DNA of 64,000 bases, from assembly GCF_039871875.1 (NCBI RefSeq), contig NZ_JBDPMD010000012.1, forward strand, positions 62,001 to 126,000. The letters are read 5' to 3'. Below the pieces are notes generated by a model that ran no database searches, was not told the origin of the DNA, and was given only the letters and a program-made list of their open reading frames with translations. The stretch is from Sphaerisporangium sp039871875. GTDB taxonomy: Bacteria > Actinomycetota > Actinomycetes > Streptosporangiales > Streptosporangiaceae. Shown here piece after piece: positions 1 through 8,404 of this stretch; positions within the stretch are counted from its first letter, which is position 1, and each line of letters starts with the position of its first letter. The translations under genes were made by a program, and so were the position numbers.

Positions 1-176
1 CCGTGGATGCCCGGCAGGTCGCGGTCGAGCACCACCACCTCGTAGGCGTTGACGTCCAGCTTCGCCGCGGCCTCCAGCCCGTCGTGCGCCACGTCCACGG
101 CCATGCCCTGGTCGCGCAGCCCTTCGGCGAGGACGGCGGCGAGCGCGCGGGCGTCCTCGACGACGAGCACCCTCAT
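1..176 (-). CDS. Response regulator, receiver domain (partial, C-terminus outside window)
   Basis: The visible protein starts MRVLVVEDARALAAVLAEGL and runs to a VVVLDRDLPG segment, which is the canonical receiver fold: acidic pair ED near residue 7-8 and the phospho-acceptor aspartate in the LDRDLPG strand. The output domain is beyond the window edge; an OmpR-type winged helix is the usual partner of the kinase next door but is not seen. The gene lies 55 bp downstream of the sensor kinase on the same strand, so kinase and regulator form one transcript, in kinase-first order. The ATG at 174-176 is the natural start of a receiver domain. Confidence 0.9.
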   Translation of the reverse strand, partial: MRVLVVEDARALAAVLAEGLRDQGMAVDVAHDGLEAAAKLDVNAYEVVVLDRDLPGIH

Positions 177-231
177 GACCTGCTCCCGGGACCCGCGGGT
201 GTCCCCGTGCCGGTGCGCGCGTCCGGCCGCC

Positions 232-1386
232 TCACGCCCGGACCTCCGCCCGCGCCAGGGGGAGCGCGACGGTCACCCGCAGCCCGCCCTCGGGGCGGGC
301 CGTCAGCTCCAGGGTGCCGCCGTGGGCGGTGGCGACGGACGCGACGATGGACAGGCCGAGGCCGGAGCCGGTGTCGGAGCCGGTGCGGTCGGCGCCGAGG
401 CGGCGGAACGGCTCGGACAGCAGGGCGACCTGCGCCTCGTCGAGCGGCTCGCCGCCGGACTCCACGACCAGGCGGGCCGTGCCGTCCCCGGCCGCGGTGG
501 CGACCCTGATCCAGCCGCCGTCCTCGTTGTGGGTGATCGCGTTGTCGATCACGTTCCCGGCCATGCGGGACAGCAGCGTGCGGCTTCCCCGCACCCAGGC
601 GTCGCCGCGCGTGTCGTCGTGGACGGTGAGGTCACGGGCCGCGATGTCGGCGGCGCGTCCGGCCAGCACCTCGCCCGCCACGCCGCCGAGCGAGACCGGC
701 GCGTCGCCCGGCAGGTCGCCGTGCTGGGCGCGGGCCAGGGTGAGGAAACCCTCCAGCAGCCGGTCCACCTGGTCCAGCTCGGTGCGCAGCCGATCGGCCA
801 GCGTCACCGTCTGTGCCGGGACCGGGCCGGGCTTGGCCACCGCCACGTCCAGGGACGCCCGCATCGTCGCCAGGGGGGTGCGCAGCTCGTGGGAGGCGTT
901 GGCGACGAAGCGGCGCTGGGCGGCGAAGGACGCCTCCAGCCGTTCGAGCAGCTCGTCGATGGTGTCGGCGAGGTCCTTCACCTCGTCGGCGGGCCCCGGC
1001 ACGGCCAGCCGTTCGTGCAGGTTGTCCGCCGAGATGCGCCGGGTGGCCGCCGTGATCGTCCTGAGCGGCCGCAGCACCCGGCCCGCCACGACCCGCCCGA
1101 GCCCCGCCGACACCAGCCCCATGACGGCGAGCGCGAGCAGCGAACCGACGAGGAGCTGGCGCGACTGCGCGGCGTGCAGGCCCTCGAGCTGCGCCTGGAG
1201 CTGCGCGACATGCCGTAGCGCCGCCTCCGGCTGGGGCGGCTGCGGCTGCGGCGCGACCGTGGTGCTGCCCATCGCTCCCATGCCGAACAGGTTGGTGATG
1301 ATCAGCAACCCGGCGCCGGACAGCAGGAACAGTCCGCCGTACAGCGCGGTGAACCGCACCCGTACGGTGCGGGCGGGCAGTCTCAT
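232..1386 (-). CDS. Two-component sensor histidine kinase
   Basis: This 384-residue membrane kinase has a first transmembrane helix at about residues 11-32, a short extracellular loop of about 45 residues rich in Pro and Gln, a second helix at about 78-100, a HAMP linker (RVLRPLRTITAATRRI) and a dimerisation domain with the H-box SHELRTPL, phospho-acceptor His166. The catalytic domain shows an N-box (NVIDNAITHN) and a GSGLGLSIV G-box. The very short sensor loop suggests it senses membrane or cell-envelope state rather than a bulky ligand. It is transcribed before its response regulator. It is divergent from an ABC-2 exporter, a layout common where the two-component system controls a drug or peptide exporter; that link is inferred. 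Confidence 0.93.
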   Translation of the reverse strand: MRLPARTVRVRFTALYGGLFLLSGAGLLIITNLFGMGAMGSTTVAPQPQPPQPEAALRHVAQLQAQLEGLHAAQSRQLLVGSLLALAVMGLVSAGLGRVVAGRVLRPLRTITAATRRISADNLHERLAVPGPADEVKDLADTIDELLERLEASFAAQRRFVANASHELRTPLATMRASLDVAVAKPGPVPAQTVTLADRLRTELDQVDRLLEGFLTLARAQHGDLPGDAPVSLGGVAGEVLAGRAADIAARDLTVHDDTRGDAWVRGSRTLLSRMAGNVIDNAITHNEDGGWIRVATAAGDGTARLVVESGGEPLDEAQVALLSEPFRRLGADRTGSDTGSGLGLSIVASVATAHGGTLELTARPEGGLRVTVALPLARAEVRA

Positions 1387-1407
1387 CGGTCGTCTCCCCA
1401 GAGGTCG

Positions 1408-1422
1408 TGCTGGGTACCAGCA
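1408..1422. promoter_or_regulatory. Inverted repeat in the kinase/ABC divergent promoter region
   Basis: TGCTGG-GTA-CCAGCA is a perfect 6-bp dyad with a 3-bp centre, lying 22 bp upstream of the kinase start and about 57 bp upstream of the ABC gene. A second, wider inverted pair, CATGCCGG (1421-1428) and CCGGCATG (1474-1481), spans the rest of the gap. Either could be a regulator site; no specific protein is indicated. Confidence 0.35.
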
Positions 1423-1478
1423 TGCCGGGTCCCGCCTAACAGGGGCATGACAGCGGCCGTTCTGCCGTCGTTACCGGC

Positions 1479-2435
1479 ATGTCCGTAGAAATCCTCGTCA
1501 TGGAAGCGACCATCGAAGTCAACGGCCTGCGCAAGCGCTACGGCCCCGCCGTGGCCCTGGACGGCATGTCCTTCACCGTGCGGCCCGGCCACGTCACCGG
1601 GTTCGCCGGCCCCAACGGCGCCGGCAAGTCCACCGCGATGCGGATCATCCTCGGCCTGGCCGCGCCCGACGCCGGCACCGCCCTGATCGGCGGCAGGCCG
1701 TACCGGAGCCTGCGCCGGCCCCTCACCCACGTCGGGGCGCTGCTCGACGCGGGCGCCCCGCAGCCGTCCCGTAAGGCGCGTGACCACCTGCTGTGGCTGG
1801 CTCACTCGCAGGGCCTGCCCGCGTCCCGGGTGGACGAGGTGCTCGGCCTCGCGGGGCTGGGGGAGGTGGCCCGGCGCAGGACAGGCGGCTTCTCCCTGGG
1901 CATGCGGCAGCGGCTCGGTGTCGCGGCGGCCCTGCTCGGCGACCCGTCCGTGCTCGTGCTCGACGAACCGTTCAACGGCCTGGACCCCGAAGGCATCGTG
2001 TGGATGCGCGAGTTCCTCACCGACCTGGCCGCGCGGGGGCGGGCCGTGCTGGTGTCGAGCCACCTGATGAGCGAACTGCAGGACGTGGCCGGCCACGTGG
2101 TGGTCGTCGGCCGCGGCCGGGTCCTCGCGGACGCCACGGTCCAGGACCTGCTGGCCACCGCGTCCGCCGGCCGCGTGACCCTGCGGACCACCTCCCCGGC
2201 CGAGGCGCTCAGAGCGCTGGCGGCCACCGGCGCCACCGCGACCACGTCCGCCCCCGGCACGCTGGACGTCTCCGGCCTCACCGGCGAACGGATCGTCGCC
2301 GCGCTCACCGCCCACGAGGTGCCGTTCTCCGAGGTCACCCCCCACCGGGCGACGCTGGAGGAGGCGTACATGGAGCTCACCGCCGACGCCGTCCAGTACC
2401 GCGCCGCCGCGCCGCACGAGGGAGCGTCGCGATGA
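1479..2435 (+). CDS. ABC transporter ATP-binding protein (ABC-2 drug/peptide exporter type)
   Basis: The protein is the nucleotide-binding subunit of an exporter. It shows Walker A GPNGAGKST, a degenerate signature FSLGMRQR, Walker B VLVLDEPFNGLDP and the switch histidine in SSH, in the usual order, followed by the short C-terminal extension seen in DrrA/CcmA-like subunits. No clear ribosome site precedes either candidate start (1479, or ATG 1500 giving MEATIEV), so the mRNA may be leaderless; 1500 aligns better with the usual N-terminus of the family. Its TGA overlaps the ATG of the permease gene (ATGA), so the pair is translationally coupled. Confidence 0.92.
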   Translation: MSVEILVMEATIEVNGLRKRYGPAVALDGMSFTVRPGHVTGFAGPNGAGKSTAMRIILGLAAPDAGTALIGGRPYRSLRRPLTHVGALLDAGAPQPSRKARDHLLWLAHSQGLPASRVDEVLGLAGLGEVARRRTGGFSLGMRQRLGVAAALLGDPSVLVLDEPFNGLDPEGIVWMREFLTDLAARGRAVLVSSHLMSELQDVAGHVVVVGRGRVLADATVQDLLATASAGRVTLRTTSPAEALRALAATGATATTSAPGTLDVSGLTGERIVAALTAHEVPFSEVTPHRATLEEAYMELTADAVQYRAAAPHEGASR

Positions 2436-3982
2436 CCCGGCGACACCCCGCCAAGGGGTTCACGACCGCCGGCCGTGACGGCGCGATGATCTGGTTGCTG
2501 CGCGCGGAGTGGACCAAGTTCCGTACCGTCCGCGGGTGGGTGGCCGGCATGCTGGGGGCGGCGGTCGTGTTCGTGGCGCTCGGCGTGCTGACCGCGGCGA
2601 GCAGTCACACGACGTGCGGCGCCGGTGCGGTCGAGGTGGCCTGTCCCGTGCCGCCGCTCGGGCCGGAGGGCGGGGCGGTGGACGACACGTTCCTGTTCGC
2701 GCACCGCGCCCTCACGGGGGACGGCGCCATCACGGCCCGGCTCACCGGCATGACCGGCGTCATCACCTACCCGCCGCCGGACCACGACGAGATCGTCCCC
2801 GGCCTGGTGCCCTGGGCCAAGGCCGGGGTCATCGTCAAGGCGGACACCCGCCCCGGTTCGTCGTACGCGGCCCTGATGCTCACCGGGAAGCACGGCGTCC
2901 ATCTGCAGCACGACTTCACCCACGACACCGCCGGCCGCCCCGGAGGCGTCTCGGCGGCGTCCCCCCGCTGGCTCCGCCTGGTCCGCGCCGGAGGCACGAT
3001 CACCGGCTACGAGTCCACCGACGGCACCCGCTGGACCAAGGTCGGCACCGTCCGCCCCGCCCGCCTGCCCGGCACGGTGCGCGTCGGCCTGTTCGTCGCC
3101 TCCCCCGGCGACCTGACGGTGAAGCCCGGCGGCGTCTCCCAGGTCCGCTTCACCCAGACCACCGGCGTCTTCGACAACGTCACCACGCAGGGCGCCGCCG
3201 GCGCGTGGCGCCACGAGGAGGTCGGCGGCGACGAGGCGATGACCGACTGGGAGCGTTACCACCGCCCCGCCGGCGTCCGTGAGGCCGCCGGCACCCTCAC
3301 CGTGACCGGCTCAGGCGACATCGCCCCCAAGACCGACGGCCGCCGCATCGAACAGACCCTCGCCGGTCTTCTCCCCGCCCTGATGCTCGTGATCGTCGTT
3401 GCGACGCTCTTCACCACCACCGAGTACCGCCGCGGCCTGATCCGCGCCACCCTGCTCACCACCCCCAGCCGCACCCGCACCCTGGCCGCGAAGACCGCCG
3501 TCCTCGCCGCCGTCACCTTCACCTGCGCCCTGGCCGCCACCGCCGTCACGATGCCCCTGGCCACCCGCGTCCTGCACGCCGGCGGCAACATCCTCCTCCC
3601 CGTCCCCGCGCTCACCGAACTGCGCGTCACCCTGGGCATGGCCACCGCCTTCGCCCTGGCCGCCACCCTCGTCGCCGCCCTCGGCACCCTGTACCGCCGC
3701 GCCGCCCCCACCGTCACCACGGCCTTCGCCCTGCTGGTCCTGCCCTACATCCTCTCCGTCGTCCTCCCCGACACCCCCGCCCGCCTCCTGCTGACCCTCA
3801 CCCCCGCCGCCGCCTTCGCCGTCCAGCAAACCGCCCCCGAATACCCCCAGGTGACCGCCTACTACGCCCCGTCCGGCGGCTACTTCCCCCTCCCGCCGTG
3901 GGCCGGCCTCACCGTCCTGGTCGCCTGGACCGCCGCGGCCCTGGTGACCGCCGCCCTCCTGCTCGACCGGAGGGACGCGTGA
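2432..3982 (+). CDS. ABC-2 type permease with a large extracellular beta-sandwich-like insert
   Basis: This 516-residue membrane subunit starts in the ATGA overlap with its ATPase; an in-frame ATG at 2486 is an alternative. The N-terminal RAEWTKFRTVRGW segment followed by a hydrophobic helix (about residues 35-56) is typical of actinobacterial ABC-2 permeases. Unlike ordinary family members of about 250-280 residues, some 240 residues of soluble sequence follow before the next helix near residue 310. This insert contains strands such as GYESTDGTRWTKVGTV and FDNVTTQG, which resemble DUF1349/laminin-G-like beta-sandwich domains. Five or so further helices complete the permease. The insert should lie outside the cell and could bind substrate or glycan; that is inference. 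Confidence 0.85.
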   Translation: MTRRHPAKGFTTAGRDGAMIWLLRAEWTKFRTVRGWVAGMLGAAVVFVALGVLTAASSHTTCGAGAVEVACPVPPLGPEGGAVDDTFLFAHRALTGDGAITARLTGMTGVITYPPPDHDEIVPGLVPWAKAGVIVKADTRPGSSYAALMLTGKHGVHLQHDFTHDTAGRPGGVSAASPRWLRLVRAGGTITGYESTDGTRWTKVGTVRPARLPGTVRVGLFVASPGDLTVKPGGVSQVRFTQTTGVFDNVTTQGAAGAWRHEEVGGDEAMTDWERYHRPAGVREAAGTLTVTGSGDIAPKTDGRRIEQTLAGLLPALMLVIVVATLFTTTEYRRGLIRATLLTTPSRTRTLAAKTAVLAAVTFTCALAATAVTMPLATRVLHAGGNILLPVPALTELRVTLGMATAFALAATLVAALGTLYRRAAPTVTTAFALLVLPYILSVVLPDTPARLLLTLTPAAAFAVQQTAPEYPQVTAYYAPSGGYFPLPPWAGLTVLVAWTAAALVTAALLLDRRDA

Positions 3983-4007
3983 CCGGCGCGGAACACGTCC
4001 ACCCAGG

Positions 4008-4433
4008 TCATCGCACCAGCTCGAACCACACGACCCGCCCCGGGCAGGTGTCGTACCACCCCCACGCCGACGAGAGCCGCTGGACGAGCCACAACCCCCG
4101 CCCGCCCTCGCAGAACAGCGGGACCTCCACCGGCACCTCAGGGATGGGAGCGGCCGACCCCGCGTCCGCCACCTCGACCCGCAGCACCCCCGCACCCTCG
4201 TAGACCCGCACCCGCACCACGCCGTGCGGCATCCGCCCCGAGTCGGAATGCCGCACGGCGTTCGCCGTCAACTCCCCGACCATCAACTCCACGTCGTCCG
4301 CCACCACCAGTTCCGCCGCCGCCAGCAGCCCCCGCACACAGACCCGCGCTCCGCTCACCGCCGCCGGCCGCCCCGGCAACTCCACACTCCCGACCACATG
4401 CGGCCGGGAATGCGGAGAAGTCTGTTCCGCCAT
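4008..4433 (-). CDS. ATP-binding anti-sigma-factor-like protein (RsbW/HATPase_c_2 type)
   Basis: This 141-residue protein is a stand-alone GHKL ATPase of the type found in large numbers in actinomycetes. The N-box ELTANAVRHS and the G-box GRGLWLVQRLS are both present. Such proteins are annotated as serine kinases or anti-sigma factors. A GGAG ribosome site lies 8 bp before the ATG. It is divergent from an XRE-DUF5753 regulator followed by a DUF397 protein, the classic three-part whiJ-like arrangement in which the ATPase, the DNA-binding protein and the small DUF397 protein are thought to act on one developmental switch. Confidence 0.88.
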   Translation of the reverse strand: MAEQTSPHSRPHVVGSVELPGRPAAVSGARVCVRGLLAAAELVVADDVELMVGELTANAVRHSDSGRMPHGVVRVRVYEGAGVLRVEVADAGSAAPIPEVPVEVPLFCEGGRGLWLVQRLSSAWGWYDTCPGRVVWFELVR

Positions 4434-4590
4434 TTGTCTTCTCCGTTATCGAAGGAATGTCGGTTTCGCTGTGGGATTTTTTACCTGACGACGCGTCGCC
4501 GGTGTGCCTAGAATGCCGCCAGCGATGTCCCGCGAGCATCGAAGAACCCCCGACAACCACCGACCGATAACTCCAGACAATGTAGGGCCC

Positions 4591-4620
4591 AGTCATCATT
4601 TTGTCGGCACGGTCATCATT
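4591..4620. promoter_or_regulatory. Direct repeats upstream of the XRE-DUF5753 gene
   Basis: GTCATCATT occurs twice (4592-4600 and 4612-4620) with a 20-bp period, placing both copies on about the same face of the helix. The second copy ends 25 bp before the regulator ATG. This is a plausible autoregulatory site for the adjacent DNA-binding protein; no experimental consensus is matched. Confidence 0.35.
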
Positions 4621-4644
4621 CCCACGTCACCGCGGAGCCACAAA

Positions 4645-5478
4645 ATGCACGATATCTCCCCCCGTATGTCCCCCTCCGAGCGCTTCGGCCACGAACTGGT
4701 CAGACACCGCAAGGAGAAGGGCCTTTCCCAGGCCCGCCTGGCCGACCGCCTCGGCTGCTCCCCGTCCCTGATCGGCCACATAGAAACCGGCAACCGCCGC
4801 CCCCAGCTCGATTTCGCCGAGGCCTGCGACCGCGTCTTCGGTTTCACGGACTCCAGCGTCTTCGCCCGCCTGTGCCGCCGGATAACCGAGCTGCCGTCCG
4901 GCCCTCACTGGTTCCTCCGCTGGCAGGAGGAGATAGAACCCCAGGCCATGACCCTCCGCACCTGGGACCCCCTCCTGATCCCCGGCCTCCTCCAGACCGA
5001 GGACTACGCCAGAGCCATCTTCCGCGGCCACTACGCCACCTCGGAGAGAAGGGTCGAGGAGCAGGTCAGGAACCGTATGCAACGCCAGGTCATCCTCGAA
5101 AGAGAGGACCCACCCCTCCTCCGGGTCCTCCTGGACGAGTGGATCCTCAACCGCCCCATCGGCACCCCGAAGGTGATGGCCGACCAACTCCATCACCTGG
5201 CCACCGTGACCACCCGTCGCACCATATCCATCCAGTTGGTCCCATACGACACCTCCTGTACGGACGGTCTGATGTCCGGCTTCGCCATAGCCGAGTCCGC
5301 CGACACTCACACGGTCGTTTCCGTGGAATCCGCCGGTACTGGCGATGTCTCCGCCGACCCAGAAGTGGTCACGCTGATCATGTCCCGATATGACACGATA
5401 AGAGCAGAGGCTTACCGCCCCGCCGAGTCCCTGGCGATGATCAAGGAAGCGGCAGCGCAATGGACCCAGAGGAGCTGA
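4645..5478 (+). CDS. XRE-family helix-turn-helix regulator with DUF5753 domain (WhiJ-like)
   Basis: The 277-residue protein has an N-terminal Cro/C1-type HTH (about residues 12-66: ELVRHRKEKGLSQARLADRL, then SPSLIGHIETGNRRP) and a C-terminal DUF5753 domain (about 95-270), including the typical WDPLLIPGLLQTEDYARA motif. This length is standard for the family. The ATG at 4645 with a GGAG-like sequence upstream is preferred over the in-frame start at 4504, which would add 47 non-family residues. It is followed 2 bp later by a DUF397 gene and is divergent from a GHKL ATPase. The family is linked to the control of development and antibiotic production in Streptomyces. Confidence 0.92.
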   Translation: MHDISPRMSPSERFGHELVRHRKEKGLSQARLADRLGCSPSLIGHIETGNRRPQLDFAEACDRVFGFTDSSVFARLCRRITELPSGPHWFLRWQEEIEPQAMTLRTWDPLLIPGLLQTEDYARAIFRGHYATSERRVEEQVRNRMQRQVILEREDPPLLRVLLDEWILNRPIGTPKVMADQLHHLATVTTRRTISIQLVPYDTSCTDGLMSGFAIAESADTHTVVSVESAGTGDVSADPEVVTLIMSRYDTIRAEAYRPAESLAMIKEAAAQWTQRS

Positions 5479-5480
5479 AA

Positions 5481-5681
5481 ATGCCAGACCTCTCCACCGC
5501 CCAATGGCGAAAGAGCTCTTACAGCGGCAACAGCGGCGGCAACTGCTTAGAGGCGGCTTGCAACTTTCCCGGGCTGGTCGCGGTCCGCGACAGCAAGAAC
5601 CCCTCCGGGCCCGTGCTGGTATTCACCTCGCACGAATGGGACGCGTTCACCGGCGCCATGAAGAGCGGGCATTTCTCCTGA
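5481..5681 (+). CDS. DUF397 domain protein
   Basis: This 66-residue protein carries the DUF397 hallmarks: AQWRKSSYSGNSGGNCLEAA near the N-terminus, then VAVRDSKNPSGPVLVFTSHEWDAFTGAMKSGHF. The start at 5481 is chosen because GAGGAG lies 6 bp upstream; an ATG at 5460 overlaps the preceding gene and would add seven residues. It is the standard partner of the XRE-DUF5753 regulator and probably binds or antagonises it. Confidence 0.92.
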   Translation: MPDLSTAQWRKSSYSGNSGGNCLEAACNFPGLVAVRDSKNPSGPVLVFTSHEWDAFTGAMKSGHFS

Positions 5682-5723
5682 CTGCCTGCGCCGGATCGGG
5701 GACGTCACGCGCGAACGTCCCGG

Positions 5724-6509
5724 TCAGGTGAAGTCCATCCCGTGCAGGTCGAGACGCTGGGCCTCGGCGAGGACGCTCCACGTGCCGGGGGCGTCCAGGA
5801 AGGTGGTCGACGGCGGCCCGTCCATCAGCGGATGGAGCGTTCCAGGCCCGGGCCCGGCGTCTCCCAGCGTCAGTTCGCCGCTGGACAACACAACGCCGTC
5901 GGGTGTGAGTTCCGCGTGGAAGGACGCCGACCAGTCCTGGTGACAGAGAAACCGTGAGCGCAGGTTCTGACTGCGGGTGACCAGCCAGCAGCCGAACCTC
6001 CACGAGCCGGAGAACCGCGTGAGCCGTGCACCCGAAGGGGACACCAGCGGAACGGCGAACTGCGGCGAGTCGTAGAAGTCGATCCCGATGAAGGGCCCGG
6101 TACCGTCGAACCGCCGCGGCTCGCCGTACCAGATGTCCTCGTTGTCGTTACCGTCGATCACAGGCTCGGTCGTCCGCCTGAGCAGCGACTGCACGTACAC
6201 ACCCGCCGGCGTGTAATAGTCCGCCTGCATCCGCGCGTCGAACATCGTCTGGACCCACCCGAGGTCCGTGCCGACCTCCGCGCCGACCTGCCTGCGGTCG
6301 ATGTAGGCCTGCGCCTGGATCGCCGACGTGGTGACCACCGCGTTCTCCGCCGTCACCCCGGTCTGAAAGTCCCCCGTGACCTCGAACTGCGGCAAAGCAT
6401 GAGCGGGAGGCGGCGCGGGCACCGGCAGGGGTGCCTGCACCTGCACCTGTAACTGCTCCTGCCCCCCTTCCTCACCCTGCTGTTTCGCCTGCTCCTCGTA
6501 CGGATGCAT
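5724..6509 (-). CDS. Conserved-looking hypothetical protein with Gln/Pro-rich N-terminus
   Basis: I do not recognise this 261-residue protein. The start MHPYEEQAKQQGEEGGQEQL is supported by a strong GGAGGGG ribosome site 8 bp upstream. Residues 1-45 are low complexity (Glu/Gln, then Pro/Ala), the remainder looks like a folded beta-rich domain with many aromatic residues (SGSWRFGCWLV, FLCHQDWSASFHAELTP). There is no signal peptide or membrane helix. The C-terminus resembles a secreted or capsid-like beta protein only loosely, so no function is assigned. It is convergent with the DUF397 gene and divergent from the hydrolase-methyltransferase gene. Confidence 0.75.
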   Translation of the reverse strand: MHPYEEQAKQQGEEGGQEQLQVQVQAPLPVPAPPPAHALPQFEVTGDFQTGVTAENAVVTTSAIQAQAYIDRRQVGAEVGTDLGWVQTMFDARMQADYYTPAGVYVQSLLRRTTEPVIDGNDNEDIWYGEPRRFDGTGPFIGIDFYDSPQFAVPLVSPSGARLTRFSGSWRFGCWLVTRSQNLRSRFLCHQDWSASFHAELTPDGVVLSSGELTLGDAGPGPGTLHPLMDGPPSTTFLDAPGTWSVLAEAQRLDLHGMDFT

Positions 6510-6632
6510 GGGCCGTTCCCCTCCATGGGCGGACAGTGCCGGAAGTGGGACGCCTGAGCCTGACAGGACGTTGCCATCCCCTGCCGGCCGCCGATCGCCG
6601 GATTGTCGGACCCACGAACTAGGGTCGCCGGT

Positions 6633-8135
6633 GTGGCCGATGAGAAGACCTTCCGCGTCAACGACGTCGATCTGTGTGTCCAGACGTTCGGGGAGCCGGG
6701 TGACCCGGCGATTCTGCTGATCGCGGGTGTCTCGTCCTCGATGGACTGGTGGGAGCCGGAGTTCTGTGAGCGGCTGGCCGCCGGTTCCCGGTTCGTGATC
6801 CGGTACGACCATCGGGACACCGGGCGGTCGGCCGGCTACCCGGTGGGGGCGCCGGGCTACTCGGGTGACGACCTGATCGCGGACGCGGCCGGGGTGCTCG
6901 ACGTGCTGGGGGTCACGCGGGCGCACGTGGTGGGCATCTCGATGGGAGGTGCGATGGCGCAGGTCATCGCGCTGGAACATCCCGAGCGGGTGGCCTCCCT
7001 GACCCTGATCAGCACGAGCGGAGGGCCGGGTGATCCGGATCTGCCGGGCATGACCGAGGCGCTGCAGGCCACGTTCGCCGATCCGCCGCAGGAGCCGGAC
7101 TGGTCCGACCGGGACGCCGTGATCGATCACATCGTGGACGGTTGCCGGCCGTACGCGGCACCGTCCCGGCCGTTCGACGAGGCCGGGGTGCGGGAGGTCG
7201 CCACCCGGGTGGTCGAGCGGTCCTCGAACATCGAGGCCGCGATGAAGAACCACTGGCTGATCGAGGGCTCCGGCGGCTGGCGCGCGCGGTTGCCGGAGAT
7301 CGCGGTGCCCGTGCTGGTCCTGCACGGCACCGAGGACCCGCTGTTCCCGCTGCCCCACGGCCGCGCGCTGGCCGACGAGATCCCCGACGCGCGACTGCTG
7401 CCCCTGGAAGGCGTCGGCCACGAACTGCCCCGCACGGCGTGGGACGTCGTGGTCCCCGCCATCCTGTGGCACACCTCCGGCGGCTGGGGCCGGCAGGCCG
7501 GCGTCCTCGCCGCCAAGGCACTGGCCGGCGACGACCCCACCGGCTGGTTCGAGCGCCTGTACGCCGCCGCCGACGCCGGAGAGGTCCCGATGCCCTGGGA
7601 CCGCGAAGGCCCCCGCGAGCAGCTCCGCGAATGGGCCGCGTCCCGCGCCCTCACCGGCGAGGGCCGCCGAGCCCTCGTGATCGGCTGCGGCCTCGGCAAC
7701 GACGCCGAGTACATCGCCACCCTGGGCTTCGACACCGACGCCTTCGACATCTCCGCCACCGCGATCCGCACCGCCCGCACCCGCCACCCCACCTCGGCGG
7801 TGCGCTACCGCACCGCCGACCTGTTCACCCTCCCCCCCGAGTGGACCGCAGCCTTCGACCTGGTAGTAGAGATCTTCACCGTCCAGGCCCTCCCCCCAAG
7901 CCTGCGCGACCAGGCCATAACCGTCATCCGCCACCTCCCCGCCCCCGGCGGCACACTCATCGTCATCATGGCGTCCAGAGACACCGCCGAGGAAGCCGAA
8001 GACGGCCCACCCTGGCCCCTCACCCGCACCGAAATGGAATCCTTCGCCCAGGACGACCTTTCCCTCGTCCACCTGGAAGAACTTCCTGACCCGCGACTCT
8101 GGCGGGCAGAATTCCGGCGCGACGCCAGGCCGTAA
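6633..8135 (+). CDS. Fusion of alpha/beta hydrolase and class I SAM methyltransferase
   Basis: The 500-residue protein joins two enzymes. Residues 1-285 are an alpha/beta hydrolase: HDRDTGRS oxyanion region, nucleophile elbow GISMGG with Ser103, acid in HGTEDPLFP and catalytic His in GVGHELP. Residues about 330-500 are a Rossmann-type methyltransferase with motif I ALVIGCGLGNDA and acidic motif II DAFD, similar to thiopurine S-methyltransferase-like proteins. The GTG at 6633 (ADEKTF) is preferred; a TTG at 6603 would add ten residues. No stop or frameshift separates the halves, so this looks like a true fusion. The substrate is unknown; hydrolysis followed by methylation of one small molecule would be logical. 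Confidence 0.85.
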   Translation: MADEKTFRVNDVDLCVQTFGEPGDPAILLIAGVSSSMDWWEPEFCERLAAGSRFVIRYDHRDTGRSAGYPVGAPGYSGDDLIADAAGVLDVLGVTRAHVVGISMGGAMAQVIALEHPERVASLTLISTSGGPGDPDLPGMTEALQATFADPPQEPDWSDRDAVIDHIVDGCRPYAAPSRPFDEAGVREVATRVVERSSNIEAAMKNHWLIEGSGGWRARLPEIAVPVLVLHGTEDPLFPLPHGRALADEIPDARLLPLEGVGHELPRTAWDVVVPAILWHTSGGWGRQAGVLAAKALAGDDPTGWFERLYAAADAGEVPMPWDREGPREQLREWAASRALTGEGRRALVIGCGLGNDAEYIATLGFDTDAFDISATAIRTARTRHPTSAVRYRTADLFTLPPEWTAAFDLVVEIFTVQALPPSLRDQAITVIRHLPAPGGTLIVIMASRDTAEEAEDGPPWPLTRTEMESFAQDDLSLVHLEELPDPRLWRAEFRRDARP

Positions 8136-8404
8136 ATTCGCCGGCCGTAAACCTCTCGATATGCCATGAAGCATTCGGTCCAGCGGCGGCCGCCTTTTTC
8201 TCGTAACCGCTGTCGATACTCTTCGATGTCACGAAACGCTTCTCCTCGGTGATGTGAGCTAAGTCACTGTTGCCATGCCGATCTTCTCGCCCATACGGTT
8301 TCGAGTGCTTCATGCGTCCCTCGCGGCCGATGTCGACGCCAGGTGACGGGCTCGATTAACAGATGTCCGATTGCATTCTGGCGTGGCTGCAAAAGAGGTG
8401 TGCA

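Noticed and set aside
6510..8174. Upstream extension of the 5724-6509 minus-strand gene
   Set aside because: The extra 550 codons are antisense to the hydrolase-methyltransferase fusion and lack domains; a strong ribosome site marks the start at 6509.
8020..8313. Short minus-strand frame before the RHS gene
   Set aside because: Overlaps the end of the fusion gene, has no ribosome site and no family resemblance.
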